A stretch of DNA of 64,000 bases from Rehmannia glutinosa (GCA_016081115.2 CM071931.1:22668317-22732316), one strand, 5' to 3'. Shown: positions 53,100 through 64,000, numbered from the stretch's first letter. Translations and numbers: made by a program. The notes: generated from the sequence alone by a model not told the origin.

Positions 53100-56000
53100 A
53101 TGGCATCAACCTATGATTTTGTCAAGCTAGGAAAGCAAATCCACACAGGTCGACCGTGGATTTCGAGGGCATGGTCAAGCAGGGTCCGATGACGCCTCAT
53201 AAAGAAAATCGCTGAAAAGCTCGAAAAGTCCCAGGGCTAAAATCATTTCGACGATGGAGTTCTCAATGACCTATGTGGAAGAGGTCGCACGTTCTACGTG
53301 AACGCCGAGATTCACGATGAAGGGATAAAATCATCTGCTCACGGAAAGAAGTTCACCATCTCTCGCCAAGGATTTGGTGAACACCGCTCACTACCGACGG
53401 AAGGAGCATCGAAATCAACGAAGCCGATGTAGACACTGGGCCGCTTTGCCGGAGGAAGTAGCCAAATCCGACTATCCGATAAAATAGTCTACGACAAACA
53501 AAGAAACAAGAGGTCAAGGAGGATTACCACAAGTTTGTTGGACATAGTTGCCAAATGCATAAATATCAAATTTGGCGGACTATGACCAACAATCAAAAGC
53601 AAAGTTGATCGTAATGGGTGCGATCATTGAAGAAAGGAAAAAATAAACTGGCCGGTGAGTTTATCTCAACAAACAGACTCGCCGAATGTAGGGAACAAAT
53701 CCTTCAAGGAGGATGGTGCATTTGGAGGATCTTGGGATATGGCCAGTGATTGGCGGTGATGGAGGTGAAAGGAGTCCTCTTCGACATGGAAAGACGTTCC
53801 ATGTAAATAAGAGGATGTTGAGATCAAACCTCTCTCGGGCGCACGAAGAGAGAGCCCACGCCATGAGAGCGATACAAGTGAGGGGGAATCGGTGACCCTC
53901 AAGATACTTTTTCCTCTCCACCAAAGAAGAAAAGCCGCCCCGCACTGCTAAAAATATTGTTGCTCCCGCAAAGAAAGAAAAACAAACTCGCTTCCCGGCC
54001 AAAGCCGAAGTCACCGCCCGCAGCCGTGTCTCTCCCGCCCTAGCAAAGCAGCGGCCGAGAAGAACCTCAAATACCTTCTCCTAGGTCGTCAAAAAGAGGA
54101 GAAGCGAAAAGCCAAGACGACTGCTCCTTAGAAGAAAACACCAAAGACCGGCCCCCCGCCCCAAGACTCGAAGAAACTCTCTCGAACCGAGGTCCCTCCT
54201 GCACGAACTAAGAGACGACGAAGAATCATCAAGCGATCCGAGCTTGAGAAACCGACCGAGTCACCACTCACGGTGGAGCAAATACCGAAAGCTTTGAAGA
54301 AGTGGAGTCCCCGGATATAATTGATGACACTGACTAAGTCTCAAGGCGTCGCCAGAGGCAAATCAAGACACAATCGTTGTTCGTGGTGAGACACAAGAAG
54401 AAGCCGAAAGAGATGATGATGTGATGATCCTATCCCCACTTTATCCAGGACATCCAAAATCGTCTGCGAGAGTGTGAGAAAGTGAAAATTGAGTCGATCC
54501 AGGAACAGTTCCAACGGCCCGAGTTTATCGAAGAAGAAGAGGAAGCGATGAACTTTCTTGGAGTGACCACTGTGGTCCAAGTATTGGATGAAGAAAATTG
54601 CACAGATATCTTGCGAGATCTTCAAAGACAAAGAGAAGGAGAGACAGAGAGGAAGTCAAGACGTGAGAAGGCCAAAGATCTCGCCCTATCACGGAACCAC
54701 AGAACACACACATCATCTCCTTGACGCCTTATCGACATCGATGAGGATCGGATCCCGCCACGCCACGAGAAGAGTTGCAAATGCAGCAAGCAATGCATGA
54801 ATCCATAATTCTTCATGAGAAGAGAATGATGGAGGGACCAGGAGAGTCCTCCAAAACACGGTGAAATCGACCCAATGGGAGTGGTGCAAATATATTACTT
54901 GTGATTATTGTTGCCGCCATCGCTTCCCAGCTCACTCGGAAGAAGGAATTAAGGAGGCTGGTGATGGCGGGTCGGTGGGGACCCCGGTCGAGCCAACCCC
55001 TAATGAACGTGTCTTACCACCGCCCCAACGGTGAACACTCGAGAAACAGACGGGAGTTTGGAGACGAGTGACCCCATTCCAAGTCACTCGGTGGTGCGCC
55101 AGTGCCGAGGGGAAACTCCTCCACCGCAGCAAGGACGGAGGATCTGCAGATGACTCCACAATGAATCTAGGAGGCGAAGTGGATAAGGAACAAACCTTTG
55201 TGCACACAACAAGTTGTCATCAACGAAGCTCAGACAGTTGAAACTGTCTCGGTGAGGTGCCAATCGCTCGAAAGGTCGATGACACCGCTAATGCGGTCGA
55301 GGCACGAGGAAGGAACATACAGGAGTTAACACTGGCGATGAAAGTGCAATCCATGGGGTTGAGACTCCAATGGATGCCAACACGAAAGACCCTATGACAA
55401 AGCAGACACTCGTCGAAAGGAGGTCAAGGCCTCATTGCGATTGAGATCGCATGAGGTAATGAAGGCCAACGGGAGGTTGAGACTTCCGGGGGTAAAGAAG
55501 TCAAGTAGAGAACATCTCTCCTGCTATCATTGATCCATCTCGAAAAGGAGATCGGCGCTCTTCACGACTCCCAGGATAATCCCGATGTAACCTTTCGGGA
55601 TCGGAAGAAGACGATGAAGCCGAGTCATCCCGGTGGATCGATCTAAAAGACTCGGTGAGGATGTTCCAACCACGAGCAAGTCGACCTCAAGACTACTCGT
55701 CAAACTTTCAACTTTGATGATGAGCCACCAATGGAAGTCTCATCATCGTCCGATGACGCTTCGATAAAAGCGCAGAGAACCAGCTCACTCAATTGGAGAA
55801 ACCGGTGAGACCGACGAAGTGTTGAGACAATGAGGCTCAAAGCCAAAAGTCGGGTCAACTTCACAACAAACCCAGTACCGCAACAGAGTCCACTGCGCAG
55901 CTCCCCCCTGCCGCAGAGGTTCGACTCCACAAGGAACTTCACGCGCCCCTCTCATCATTGAACAAATCCCGATTGGCCGTGATGATTCCTTTGTAGAATC

Positions 56001-57410
56001 ATTTCCTTTCTCTCGGAGGTACCCGACCTCCCCGACGAGTCGAAAAACGATCTCGCGTGCTTCCCGCACTGATCCTGTCATTCCATCGATACCATCATTC
56101 CATTTGCTTATGATTTTGACGTTGCTTGGCCATCACCGCAATGAGAGGAAACAACGAAGTTCGGGAGGTGTTCAAAGCATTATTTGCAGAAATTGAACGG
56201 ATGGAGAGGCACCGAGGCCTCGATGGACATGAGATCGACAACAGAGATGCAACCTTACCGCTGCGACTTGAGAGGCATAATAGTCGTAATCGGGGAATGG
56301 TGGCAACAAAGAAGAAACAATGCGTGTGGAACAAGCTAGATACTTCAGGACATTGTTCAACAAGTCGTTGGTATGGAGAGTCGAGAATGCCGATGCAAAG
56401 ACGAAATTGAGAGAACACATTGAGCACATGCATGAAGCTCACACTTTGTTGAGATAAAGTGCTGCGTGAGCAAAATAAGAGTGATCTCCAGCGTATGAAA
56501 GAAAACATGGATAGAAAATTCAACCTTCTCATGGCCGAGATGAACCTAATTTCAAAGAGAGTCCAACGCTACACGCCCGATTTCGCGCCGCATACTCCGC
56601 AGCCAGACTCGAGGCCGAACTCGGCTATCGCCAGCTCGACTTCATGCTTGCCAAGATCTTCAGGGGTTCCTCTCTCCTTTGATGATGCCAAAAAGGGGGA
56701 AGAGGAATACCTTAAAGTGCTAAAAAGATCTAATGTTGAGAATGAAGGAAGCGGTGTGAAGGGAAGGACAAATTGAGGAAGTGTCAAAACAAAAGAAAGG
56801 AAAGTCTGTTGAGGGGGAAGGATCGAAAGATGTGACCTTGATGATTGCACAAACCCCCAACAAGGTCTTGTCACGGTGATATTATCAAGCAAAGAAACTC
56901 CCAATGACTCGCCACTTCAACACTCCGATCCGTGGGTCGAAAAAGAGAAAGACGATTGAAGCGAGGATGGAAGAAGTGGAAGGAAGGTTGAATGCCCGAG
57001 TTATGGACATCTTGAAAAAACATGGAGGCATTCCGGTGAAGAGAGAGACACTTATGCCATCTCATATGTCGGGACCGAGCCACGATCGTTGATGAATTTA
57101 AAACGCCGCATTTGAAGGATATTTCGCAAACATGTCTATGGCTCAAGCTTGGGACTTGTCTTGGGAAAAGGGTCTCACGTTATGTGAAGAAGCCGACAGC
57201 TGACAAACTACCGGCGATCGCTCTGCTTTGGTCACTCCACCGGTCACTCATTTGGAAAGAAGAAGACCCCAAGACAATACACGCCCAGGAGAGGAAGAGG
57301 AAGAAACACGATGGAGGAAGAGGTTTTGCACTCAGGCCTCTCGCCCCAAAAACATTGAGTACATAGATCCGGCAAGAAAGGAGGGATCTCGGGTGGTCTT
57401 GACCAAGTAG
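53100..57410 (+). pseudogene. SIRE env-like/extra ORF region
   Basis: Starting about 560 bp after the pol stop, an ATG at 53100 opens MASTYDFVKLGKQIHTGRPW. Fragmentary frames continue for 4.3 kb to EYIDPARKEGSRVVLTK and a stop at about 57410. The content is charged and low in hydrophobic segments, with Lys/Pro-rich (54000-54200) and Glu/Arg-rich helical stretches (54540-54700; 56459-56776), and basic segments near 56900-57080. SIRE elements are known for an env-like ORF here, defined by position and coiled coils rather than sequence similarity to envelope proteins. No clear signal peptide or membrane span is seen in what can be read. Dozens of indels prevent reconstruction. Confidence 0.5.
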
Positions 57411-57898
57411 CCAACTCGCAAGTGGCTAAAAGCAATCCGAGTATGCGAAAAGAATAGAAGAAGAAAATAAAAGACAAACTCGGCTATGGGAGGAAAGACA
57501 AGAGAGATTAAGAAGAGATAAAGCTGCCGGAAGACATATGAAAAGAAGAAGAAGGTGATCAAGATGAGAAAAAGAGAAGAAGACCGAGAAGATGAAGAAT
57601 CAAGAAGATGAAAGAAGGAGGCGAAGGAGATGAAGTGTTCTATCCACCCCTTCATGTATTTCACTATGTAAATACATACTATGTAAGTCTTTTGCAATAA
57701 AGTCAGTAAATTCTCTATTTTTGTAGACAAATGTTTGCTCGATACACCTTGTAAAAATTGTGTAAAAGAACAAGAATGTTATGATCAATAAAAGGATTGA
57801 TTCTACGCATACATTCTATGTGAATGCACTATCTGTATGTATCTTTGCTATTTACATTTTGAATGTTTTAAGTTTTGGCATCATCAAAAGGGGGAAAT
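57411..57898 (+). other. SIRE 3' untranslated region and polypurine tract
   Basis: 57411-57640 is purine-rich (AAGAAGAAG/GAGAAGA runs). 57641-57885 is AT-rich. The polypurine tract AAAAGGGGGAAAT (57886-57898) directly precedes the LTR. Confidence 0.7.
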
Positions 57899-59268
57899 TG
57901 TTGGGAAATTTATTGTTTAGATTTTGATGAATGCCATGTAAAACTTAGAATAGGAAGTTGGCACCCCATTTTTGTTGTAAACTCGCATTATAATAAATAG
58001 GGCTAGTCAAGCCGAGTCAAGTCGCCTATGCTCAAACATGCAAGAAGACAATCAAGACGGAAGGAAGACTCATTTGCAAGACAAATTGAGTATGGCAAAG
58101 AAGAGAAGACAGGGGACTCGATCAAGGAACAATGCTAAGATGCGGTGAGTGGAGTGTCAAGTCAAGTCCTAAATATAGCTAAGTCTCAAGTCGAAAGTAA
58201 CAGGAGAGTCATCCAATGATTGGAAGTCGACTCTAAGTCATCCGAGGAAAGCAAGGAAATGCAATCAAGTCGAGATAATCGAAAGAGATCCGTTACGTAA
58301 ATCAAGAGAATTACTTAAACAAGTAATATCTCCATGCTACCTTTCTGAGTGCTGTCACAAAAGCGTGCAAGGGAATAAACCAATGGAAAACACTACACCA
58401 TGTCGTTGCTCAAAAGTCAAGAACAATTCATACGAGGAAGTGGCAATTCCAAGGATCGCAACAAGACAAGCCAACGACCACAAGTGACTTTCAAAAATAG
58501 CCAATCTCTTCAACGGGGTGATTTTTGAAAGATCACTATAAAAGGCCGAGGAATAACTCGAGAGGAAGCTACGCAGTAACCTTGACCAAATACAAGCAAG
58601 AAAGAAACATTTTGTAACCTGAAACATTCTCAAGTTATTAAACGCTCAATCCTCAAGCCTACATTACGAAGAACATCAATCCAACACTCACCGTGAAGGA
58701 AAGATAACTTCAATCAGTTGAAGAGGAAATTACTTGAAGAATCAAGGGGTCTACATTCCACGAAGGATTTTAGGAAGGTTCAAGGTCGAACCAACCTTGA
58801 GCTTTTGGAGGGCTTCATGATCAAATCCAAAGACCTTGAGCAAGTGGGCTGTAGTAGCAAGCGCAAACTGCCATGTGAAGAAGTCTGAGTCGCACGAGAA
58901 GCCAGTTGAGTGACCAAGGCATCAACAGATCGAGTACTAAAACCTAGTACTAATTCGCTATCCATTTGATAATCTCTAAGTACTAAAACCTAGTACTAAA
59001 TCATAACTAAACCAAACTTAAGAGTGTTAAGTCTTCCAATGAAAACAAACCACAGTTGAGCTAATTCGTCTTAACAATTTGAGTTATTCTATCAACAGCT
59101 CGTCGAGTCTGTTGAGTGACTAACTCTCTTGATTAACTAAATTGGTCTGTCACCAAGGACACAGTGTGTAGTATCAACTCGAACTTTTAAAAGGACTAAA
59201 TCGAAAATTTGGTAAGGTTTATTCAACCCCCCTTCTAAACCTTACACTCACACCCCTTGGGACCTACA
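57899..59268 (+). repeat. SIRE 3' LTR (1,370 bp, internal deletion)
   Basis: It matches the 5' LTR except that the segment corresponding to about 46404-46620, including the TATA box, is absent. At the junction sits ACTAAAACCTAGTACTA (58935-58951), a copy of sequence found 30 bp downstream (58982-58998). Confidence 0.9.
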
Positions 59269-59800
59269 AGAGTTGAAAGTGGTATTAGTCGTCTTGGGTT
59301 ACAGAAAAGGGTTGCCAGTAATTTTAAACTGCCCTCCAATGATCGATCGACACGCAATCAAAAATTTCAGTGGGTTAGCTATGGAAGTACGAGTGGAAGT
59401 AAACAACAAATACGCCCAGAGATACAGGGAAAACCGTGTCCTCATTGTAACAAAACGGGTCATGATCCATCCCAATGTTGGCGGAAACTTGGAAGATGCC
59501 TCAAATGTGGAAGCGCTCAACATCAGATAAAAGATTGTCCTATGACGGCACAAACAAGTGACAAGCAGAAGCCCGCGCAAGGATCAGGAAATAAAAATGA
59601 TCCTGGGAAAAATGGGCCAAGACCTAGGATTCCAGCACGCGTGTTTGCACTCGAAGGACAACAAGCACCGGAAGAAACGAATATAGTAGAAGGTACGATA
59701 CTTGTATCGAAGACTATGCTAGAGTTTTACTTGATCCAGGATCGTCGCGTTCGTTTGTGGCCCCTCATTATGCACATAAATTGCATTCATCTATAGAACA
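59269..59800 (+). pseudogene. Tekay-like gag, C-terminal part (zinc knuckles)
   Basis: It continues gag after the SIRE insertion. RVESGISRLGLQKRVASNFK leads to CPHCNKTGHDPSQCW and CLKCGSAQHQIKDCPM, two CCHC-type knuckles (about 59435-59540), then a Lys/Gly/Asn-rich linker and RIPARVFALEGQQAPEETNI entering protease. Joined without the SIRE element the gag is of ordinary chromovirus length. Confidence 0.85.
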
Positions 59801-59990
59801 ATTACCATATTGCCTAGAAGTTTCTACACCGATGGGCACTAGTCAGTGACTGACTCAATATATAAATCATGCGAGGTTGTTATTAGCGAAAAACAATTTC
59901 GGCTAACTTAGTTTTACTACCAATCCATGAGTATGACGTCATATTAGGAATGGATTGGTTGTCCAAAGATCATCACAAATGGATTGTCGT
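59690..59990 (+). pseudogene. Tekay-like protease
   Basis: VEGTILVSKT is followed by a one-base shift, after which ARVLLDPGSSRSFVAPHYAH gives the chromovirus active site (D-P-G-S form) at about 59735, then KLHSSIEQLPYCLEVSTPMG. VILGMDWLSKDHHKWI-like sequence (about 59940) is the conserved GMDWL motif near the protease end. Confidence 0.75.
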
Positions 59991-60185
59991 ACCAAAATTG
60001 TTAAGTTATGTGAACCCGGAGACCAAGTAGAATTGATTGATAGGAGCGGCTCGCGTTATCGTAGCTCTAATTATTTCAAAGAATCAAAACAAGGAAAGCG
60101 CATTTCAAAGGAGCTCAAGGCTATCTTGCCTTTATCATCAATAAGCCGAAAGATAGGAAAAATATAGATGAAATACCTATAGTAT

Positions 60186-60950
60186 ATGAATATCCTACAG
60201 TGTTTCTCGAAGAACTTACTTCGCTACCTCCGTAAAGAGAAATTGAATTCTCCATCGACGTTTTACCGGAACATCTCCAATAGCCAAAACTCCATATCGA
60301 ATGGCCCCGATCGAGTTGCAGGAATCAAGTCTCAATTGCAAAAATTATTGGATTTAGGATTCGTTCGACCCAAGATACATCCCGTGGGGTGCTCCATGTT
60401 GTTTGTCAAGAAGAAAGATGGGTCCCTTCGTCTATGTATTGACTATCAAGGATTGAATAACGTCACCATCAAGAACAAGTACACTCTTCCACGGATAGAC
60501 GAGTTTTTCGATCAACTCCAAGGTGCCAAGGTGTATTCAAAATTTGATCTACAACAAGGATATTATCAATTAAGAATACGTGAGGAAGACATATCAAAGA
60601 CAAAGATTCCAAACCGGATATGGTCATTATGAGTTTGTGGTTATGCCTTTTGGTTTAACTAATGCCCTGCGCTTTCATGGACCTCATTCACCGAATATTC
60701 CATCCTTATCTTGATCAATTTGTGGTCATTTTCATTGATGATATTCGGTATATTCCAAGACCAAGGAAGAACATGAACAACATCTAAGAGTGGTGTTGGA
60801 AAGGTTACAATCGAATAAATCAGTATGCCAAACTTAGCAAATGTGAATTTTGCTTAGACAGGGTTACCTTTTTTGGGTCATGTAGTGTCGGTGATGGAAT
60901 CTCGGTGGACCCCGACAAGAGAGTAAAGCTTGATTGTGAATTGGAAAAAA
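60186..60950 (+). pseudogene. Tekay-like reverse transcriptase
   Basis: 60186-60632 is open: IKSQLQKLLDLGFVRPKIHP, VGCSMLFVKKKDGSLRLCID, YQGLNNVTIKNKYTLPRIDE and FFDQLQGAKVYSKFDLQQGY with the first catalytic Asp. After a shift: YEFVVMPFGLTNA and FVVIFIDDI (about 60725), the second and third Asp in FIDD form. CEFCLDRVTFLGHVVS-like sequence near 60845 is broken by an indel. Confidence 0.85.
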
Positions 60951-60959
60951 CCCGAGAAT

Positions 60960-61690
60960 GTAGAGATCGAAGTTTCTTGGGTGCGGTTGGATACTATCGT
61001 AGATTTATCAAAGATTTTTTCAAAATAGCCATCCATTAACTAGGTTGACTCGAAGCAAGTTAAATTTGAGTGGGACGATAAATGTGAATTTAGTTTCCAA
61101 GAATTGAAGAAACGACTTGCAACAACACCTATATTAGCACTTCCGAAGGAAATGAAAACTTTGTTGTCTACAAAGATGATGCTTCCAAGGAAGGATTGGG
61201 AACCTATACTTATGCGAGAATGGAAAGGTAATCGCGTACGCATCAAGGAAGCTCAAACCTTACGAGATGAACTATACAACACACGATCTAGAATTAGGTG
61301 CTATTGTTTTTGCTTTGAAGAGCGTCATTTACGGTTTACACTGATCATAAAAGTCTTAAGTATTTGTTTTCACAAAAGGAATTAAACTTAAGACAAAGGA
61401 GATGGATGGAACTTTTAGAAGACTATCATTTTTCCATTCAATATCATCCCGGAAAAGCCAATGTAGTGGCAGATGCTTTGAGTAGAAAAGCAAGTTTGGC
61501 CAGACTAATGATCAGAGAGTGGAAAGCGTTAGAAGAATTGAGTTTTTGGAATCCTGAAATAGCATGTACACATCTTTTATGTGCTAACCTGTCAGTAAGA
61601 CCTACCTTGTTGGAAGAAATAAGGGTGTCACAAGAGAAAGATCTCAAGTTCCGAGAAATTAAAAGAGAAAATCTTGCAAGGAAATAGACT
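60960..61690 (+). pseudogene. Tekay-like RNase H
   Basis: FLGAVGYYRRFIKDFFKIA-like sequence (about 60977) and KFEWDDKCEFSFQELKKRLA (about 61065) start it. TTPILALPKEMKTL, VYKDDASKEGLG-like with lost frame, and LGAIVFALKSVIYGLH-like follow. 61364-61687 is open: ELNLRQRRWMELLEDYHFSI, QYHPGKANVVADALSRKASL, the conserved RNase H/tether end, then about 60 residues toward integrase. Confidence 0.8.
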
Positions 61691-61699
61691 CGAGTTTAA

Positions 61700-62560
61700 T
61701 ATAGGGAATGATGGAATTATAAAATTCGAAATCGAGTATGTATACCAAACGACGAAACTTTGAAGAACGAGATCCTTGTCAAGCTCATCGCCGAGGTATA
61801 CAATTCCTCCGGTGGAAACAAGTTGTACAATGACTTGAAACAACATTATTGGTGGGCAAATATGAAGAATCAAGTTGCTGAATATGTTTTAAGGTGTCTA
61901 ACTTGTCAACAGTGAAGGTCGAACATCAACGACCTTCCGGGCTCCTACACCTCTACCAATACCGAGAATGGAAATAGGAATATATAACTATGGATTTAGA
62001 TTACGGATTTGCCTCGAACTAGAAGTAGTCATGATGCAATTTGGGTGATAGTTGATAGGCTTACCAAATCAAGACATTTTATTCCTATTAGAAAGACAGA
62101 TAGTACCTATAAACTAGCTCAAATATACGTCAACGAGATTGTGAGACTACACGGTATACCTACTAACATTGTCTCTGATAGAGATCCAAGATTCGTATCC
62201 CGATTCTGGAAAAGCCTACATAAAGCATTGGGAACTAAGCTAAGCTTTAGTACTGTTGCTCACCCTCAAACCGACGGACAATCTGAGAGGATTATCCAAA
62301 TAATTGAAGATATGCTGAGAGCATGTGCATTAGACTTTCAAGGAAACGGGGATTCTCATTTGGCCCTAGCAGAATTCGCGTACAACAACAGTAATCAAGC
62401 AACAATCGGGATATGGCCTTATGAAGCTCTATACGGAAGAAAGTGTAAGTCACCCGTTCATTGGGAAAGGATCTAGAGTTTGCAACCGGAGATGAAGTAT
62501 TTCTGCGATTGTCTCCACGAAAGGGCATGATTCATTCCAAGAAAGGCGGGAAATTAAGTC
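61700..62560 (+). pseudogene. Tekay-like integrase
   Basis: An HHCC zinc finger (KQHYWWANMKNQVAEYVLRC then LTCQQ) lies near 61840-61910. The core at 62009-62476 is open: PRTRSSHDAIWVIVDRLTKS (first Asp region), GIPTNIVSDRDPRFVSRFWK (second Asp), VAHPQTDGQSERIIQIIEDM (catalytic Glu), FAYNNSNQATIGIWPYEALY and GRKCKSPVHWERI. All three DDE residues are visible in the core. A frame change follows near 62470. Confidence 0.9.
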
Positions 62561-62934
62561 CCAGATACATTGGCCCATTTAAAATACTTGAAAGAATAGG
62601 AACGATAGATTATCGTTTAGAGCTTCCGCCAAAACTTGCGGGAATGCACAACGTCTTTCACGTCTCAAGGCTAATGAAATATCATCCTGATCCAGAGCAC
62701 ATAATCAAGGACAAAATTCCTCAAGTAATGGAGAATTTGACATACGAAGAGAAACCGTTGCGAATAATAGATCGCCAAGTTCGAGAGTTGAGAAATAAAA
62801 ACATTCCCTTGGTTAAAATAGGGTGGCAAAACCATGATAAGCTAGAAGAAGCCACTTGGGAAACAGAAAACGATATGAGAAAACACTACCCAGAACTGTT
62901 TCAAGAGGATAATTTGAAGACCAAATTCTTTTAA
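62461..62934 (+). pseudogene. Tekay-like integrase C-terminus and chromodomain
   Basis: FATGDEVFLRLSPRKGMIHS, KLSPRYIGPFKILERIGTID and MHNVFHVSRLMKYHPDPEHI give the GPY/F module. The tail, YEEKPLRIIDRQVRELRNKN, IPLVKIGWQNHDKLEEATWE and TENDMRKHYPELF, has the pattern of a chromodomain (VKIxWxN, EEATWE), though aromatic cage residues are incomplete. Such domains steer insertion to heterochromatin. The stop is at 62932-62934 and the polypurine tract AAGGAGGGAAGGA (62933-62945) overlaps it. Confidence 0.85.
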
Positions 62935-62945
62935 GGAGGGAAGGA

Positions 62946-64000
62946 TGTAGAACCCCAAAATTTCGACTACTTGTATAATAGTAGATTTTGTACATGGATT
63001 TATTTTGTGTGGTATTTCCTTATAATACTAAGTTGAGTACAATCCGAATTTATTTTGTAAATTTGTATTACGTGAATGTTGTGTAACCCGGCCTAAATTG
63101 TTCAAACGCCTTAGCTGCAATCATATGTTTATCTAATGCTTAATATATATTATATAACTAATGGCCTAGGATAGATGAAAGTAATACTAAGTAGCTGCGT
63201 GTATAATTATTAGCCAAGCCCAACCATGCATTCAATCTCAAACAACCATGTAATTCCTTTAGTTAGGACGTGGCAAGCATGGAATTCTTGTTATCACATT
63301 AAGAAGCAAATTCTTGCAAACTGATATGATTAACCATAGCAATATATATATATATATATAACACCCACCTCATGCTTTTAGTAAATAAATAATCACTATA
63401 TATATATATATGTAACGGTAAAAGGGCATACGAACGAGAAGACACAAAAAATTGTAGAAAAGAAAAATTAGGAAATATCAACCAAATTCACGGGAAACCC
63501 ACAATCAGTGAGTGATTTTCTTGCTTCATTTCATTGTTGTGTATTATCTCATGTTGATTACTAAGGATCTTTGAATTTAATATCTCCATTCAAGTAACCT
63601 GTAACCTGATAACCAGAAATTATCTTGAACCTGTAAGGATAGCAAGTGATTTGTTATTCTTCTAAGTACTGACCAGTTTATGGCACAAAATAATAATAAA
63701 TAATAATTAATCTTAGTTATCATTATAATGTGTTTTATTGTAGTATAGATGGTTAGTATTTCACGAGTTAGGTGGAAACATGCAACAGTGACCTTACATA
63801 GTTAATTCATCTAATTATTGCTTGAATATCCAAATAATTCTTCATGATAATTCTATTCTATGAAATTGATAGCTTAATCATCCCATTTAACGCCTGATGC
63901 GGAAATTTGTTGGAAGTCATTTATTGATGGTAAACTAATAAAAAAAACACTTATAAAAGAAAGTTGAATTCATTAACCAATGAATAAAGTTAGTACGACA
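62946..64000 (+). repeat. Tekay-like 3' LTR (continues beyond window)
   Basis: It starts TGTAGAACCCC after the polypurine tract. From 63016 it matches the 5' LTR (41497 onward) with mostly small differences, including shorter TA runs (63342-63360, 63398-63412). Confidence 0.9.

Larger units (their letters stand above)
45354..59268 (+). mobile_element. SIRE/Maximus-type Copia, nested in Tekay-like gag, TSD AGAGT
   Basis: LTRs 45354-46933 and 57899-59268 start TGTTGGGAAATTTATTG and end GGGACCTACA. AGAGT flanks the element at 45349-45353 and 59269-59273. Gag, protease, integrase, RT, RNase H follow in Copia order, then about 5 kb of additional region before the polypurine tract (AAAAGGGGGAAAT). 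LTRs over 1 kb, PBS TGGTATCGGAGC, domain wording (YMDSGCSRHMTG, YVDDIIFGS, ISTDKQVGDIFTKPL) and an extra ORF after pol identify the SIRE/Maximus lineage. Gag-pol and the extra ORF are all broken. Confidence 0.9.
41497..64000 (+). mobile_element. Chromodomain Gypsy (Tekay/Del-like), split by a SIRE-type Copia; 3' end outside window
   Basis: Direct repeats at 41497-43598 and 62946 to the window end are near identical from TTCCTTATAATACTAAG onward. The 3' copy starts TGTAGAACCCCAAAATTT. The 5' copy ends TTGGGGCGTGACA, its approximate inverse. PBS, gag, protease, RT, RNase H, integrase and a C-terminal chromodomain lie between in Gypsy order. LTRs of about 2.1 kb and initiator-Met PBS suit the Tekay lineage. 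The 13.9 kb Copia at 45354-59268 interrupts gag. Without it the element is about 10.7 kb. The 5' LTR lacks its first ~70 bp. Confidence 0.85.

Noticed and set aside
53661..54014. Minus-strand 117-codon ORF with a hydrophobic start
   Set aside because: Antisense shadow of the SIRE env-like region with no supporting motif.
57332..57730. Minus-strand 132-codon Ser/Phe-rich ORF
   Set aside because: It is the complement of the purine-rich SIRE 3' UTR (GAAGAA runs), a composition artefact.

Overview
This is nuclear DNA of a flowering plant, very probably a eudicot, from a region built almost entirely of transposable elements nested inside one another. The evidence is three superfamilies of plant LTR retrotransposon (Copia, Tat-type Gypsy, chromodomain Gypsy), CACTA and hAT-like DNA elements with intact target-site duplications, TA/CA/CT microsatellites and plant-like splice sites. 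No intact host gene, rRNA or functional tRNA was recognised. Nearly every coding region is broken by stops and frameshifts, so most coding entries are pseudogenes.

Layout. (1) 1-8559: a Copia element (A), 5' end outside the window. It already carried an internal integrase-to-RT deletion when Copia B (1181-7489, TSD AAAGG, unusual TATTAG/CTAATA ends) inserted into it. Copia B was in turn hit by a Gypsy-type solo LTR (4638-6122, TSD ATAGG). (2) 8560-12890: a hAT-like element (TSD ATCTAATA), a Copia solo LTR (TSD GGGCC) and a non-autonomous CACTA element (10626-12183, TSD AAG) lying between two diverged copies of a 300 bp sequence. (3) 12890-15199: a promoter/leader/intron sequence of a possible host gene, with an internal tandem duplication of about 420 bp. 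(4) 15200-20291: a 5.1 kb Copia element (C). (5) 20292-24461: remnants resembling a CACTA transposase locus ending in a CACTA 3' terminus, with MITEs. (6) 24462-25400 plus 40715-40884: a second copy (B) of the leader/intron sequence, split by about 15 kb of transposons. (7) 25639-40718: a TIR element with a minisatellite, then a minus-strand Tat-lineage Gypsy complex made of head-to-tail 4.5 kb units and one long unit. The long unit carries dual RNase H domains, 115-bp tandem repeats in its 3' untranslated region, and an ORF on the opposite strand. (8) 41497 to the window end: a plus-strand chromodomain Gypsy (Tekay/Del-like) with LTRs of about 2 kb. Its gag is split by a 13.9 kb SIRE/Maximus-type Copia (45354-59268, TSD AGAGT) carrying an additional env-like region after pol.

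Relative order can be read from the nesting: Copia A before Copia B before its solo LTR; leader copy B before the Tat complex; Tekay before SIRE. Comparison of repeat copies shows recurrent discordance at CTG/CAG triplets (typically CTG in one copy, CG in the other). This may be a long-read basecalling artefact at methylated CHG sites, in which case some frameshifts are not real.

The best candidates for a second look are the head-to-tail Tat units sharing one deletion junction, the antisense ORF and 3' UTR satellite-like repeats of the Tat element, the SIRE env-like region, the promoter-deleted SIRE 3' LTR with templated filler, the duplicated leader locus, and the CTG discordance.
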